DNA from: Hippophae tibetana
Taxonomy: Eukaryota > Streptophyta > Magnoliopsida > Rosales > Elaeagnaceae
NCBI GenBank assembly: GCA_037013495.1
Contig: CM072801.1
Span: forward strand, 12,696,501-12,760,500
Length of the DNA stretch: 64,000 nt
Direction: 5' to 3'
Made by a program: the position numbers and the translations under genes. The notes under the pieces are model-generated. The model was not told where the DNA came from. It was given only the letters and a program-made list of their open reading frames with translations, and made no database searches. Below, piece by piece: positions 63,235-64,000 of this stretch; position 1 is the stretch's first letter, and each line of letters begins with the position of its first letter.

Positions 63235-64000
63235 GTAAAGCCTTTGTTCAAATTTTGTTTTTCTTGAGTGTTCATGTTGTTGTGGTTCATGCGGTATGAC
63301 TAACTCTCCTTAGATTAAGTCATATATTCGAAGTACAATTTAAGAAAGAAAAAAAAAGTGTCCATGTTGTTATTGTCTTCCAAACGGAATCGACCGATTA
63401 ACTTTGGTTCGGTTAGATTATGTAAGTAGGTCAGTTTTGGTTTATAAAAATAGCTGACAGACTCGATCGGTTTGATTAATTTTTTGAACTAAAAACTGAC
63501 CTAGCCGAATTATGTCCATACCTTAGCATTTCTCAAGTCAATTATGAATTATTATCAATTTTTTTTTTTTTTGGTTGGAAAAATCTAAAATCAAAGTGCA
63601 TAAAGGAAACCGCTAAAGCCAAATCCATTGGTTTACACTAAGGCACTAAACATAATTTCATTCTCTCCTTTCCAACCCAACCCCGGCAGTCAAGTATCCT
63701 CCAGCTAGTAATAGGTAATCTATGTAACTGGGCTCTGACTTATGGTCCTGATTTAATGGTTTGAGTTTTATTCTTGATGCATATAATTGCTAACCTTGTA
63801 CGTACTATGTATGTTATTGTGATATTAGCTAGTTTTTTCATCCGATATGATGATATGATGCTTTATGTACCTTTGAATCATTCAAATGCGTTATTATCAA
63901 TTTCTCAATACATTTCAAGTTGGATTTCTCTTGAGCCAACCCTTTCATTTATTAAGAATCAATATTTTTTTACAATCATATATATTTTCTTATGTTAGGT
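63235..64000. other. Intron of the partial gene (to window end)
   Basis: After the donor site at 63235 I see no further exon with convincing splice sites. A patch at 63385-63520 has words such as GGTTCGGTTAG and CGATCGGTTTG, possibly a decayed repeat. Confidence 0.4.

Overview
This is nuclear DNA from a flowering plant, most likely a dicot. Three interrupted protein genes with canonical GT..AG introns sit in very AT-rich DNA crowded with plant LTR retrotransposons, CACTA elements and MITE-like repeats. The species cannot be named from the sequence. There is no CRISPR array, no prokaryotic operon and no recognisable tRNA gene.

Layout. 1-15.5 kb is a retrotransposon graveyard. It holds a decayed minus-strand Ty3/gypsy element of Tat type (LTRs 525-887 and 7162-7521), which contains a second truncated LTR (2970-4593). 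Next to it is a pol-less Sirevirus-like Ty1/copia element (about 7550-15546) with two pieces of one CACTA family: an isolated end at 10841 and a complete non-autonomous copy at 13025-14600 inside the 3' LTR. 15.6-16.56 kb is a threefold tandem repeat whose last copy carries the presumed core promoter of the next gene. 16.7-20.5 kb is RPT6 (+), a 26S proteasome ATPase, in 9 coding exons (417 aa). 22.9-25.6 kb is a RING-CH membrane protein (+), probably a ubiquitin ligase, in 6 coding exons (305 aa). 27.9-39.9 kb is an AKT1-type Shaker potassium channel (-) in 10 exons (902 aa). Its third intron carries a complete 5,431-bp Ty1/copia element with identical 205-bp LTRs, a 5-bp target duplication and an unbroken 1,512-aa polyprotein frame.

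40-53 kb has no gene that I can see. It holds a miniature retrotransposon (TRIM, 41989-42330), a 2-kb tandem duplication (43248-47275) and extremely AT-rich DNA. 53.4-58.2 kb is a decayed Ty1/copia element (+). It is joined to the 5' end of another Tat-like gypsy element (-, to 59713). A solo LTR with an exact 5-bp duplication lies at 60553-60960. At about 62.8 kb the 5' end of another gene (+) begins and runs off the window; its product is not recognised.

How the genes relate. RPT6 and the RING-CH protein both act in the ubiquitin-proteasome pathway, but each has its own spacing and probably its own promoter, so their adjacency is probably chance. The channel gene is convergent with them. 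All three reading frames assemble without a frameshift or stop, so they look functional. The active copia insertion does not touch coding sequence or splice sites, although it lengthens one intron from about 360 bp to 5.8 kb. I did not find a convincing new biological system. The most interesting points are the young intact retrotransposon in the channel gene, the triplicated RPT6 promoter-proximal segment, and the miniature and nested elements.
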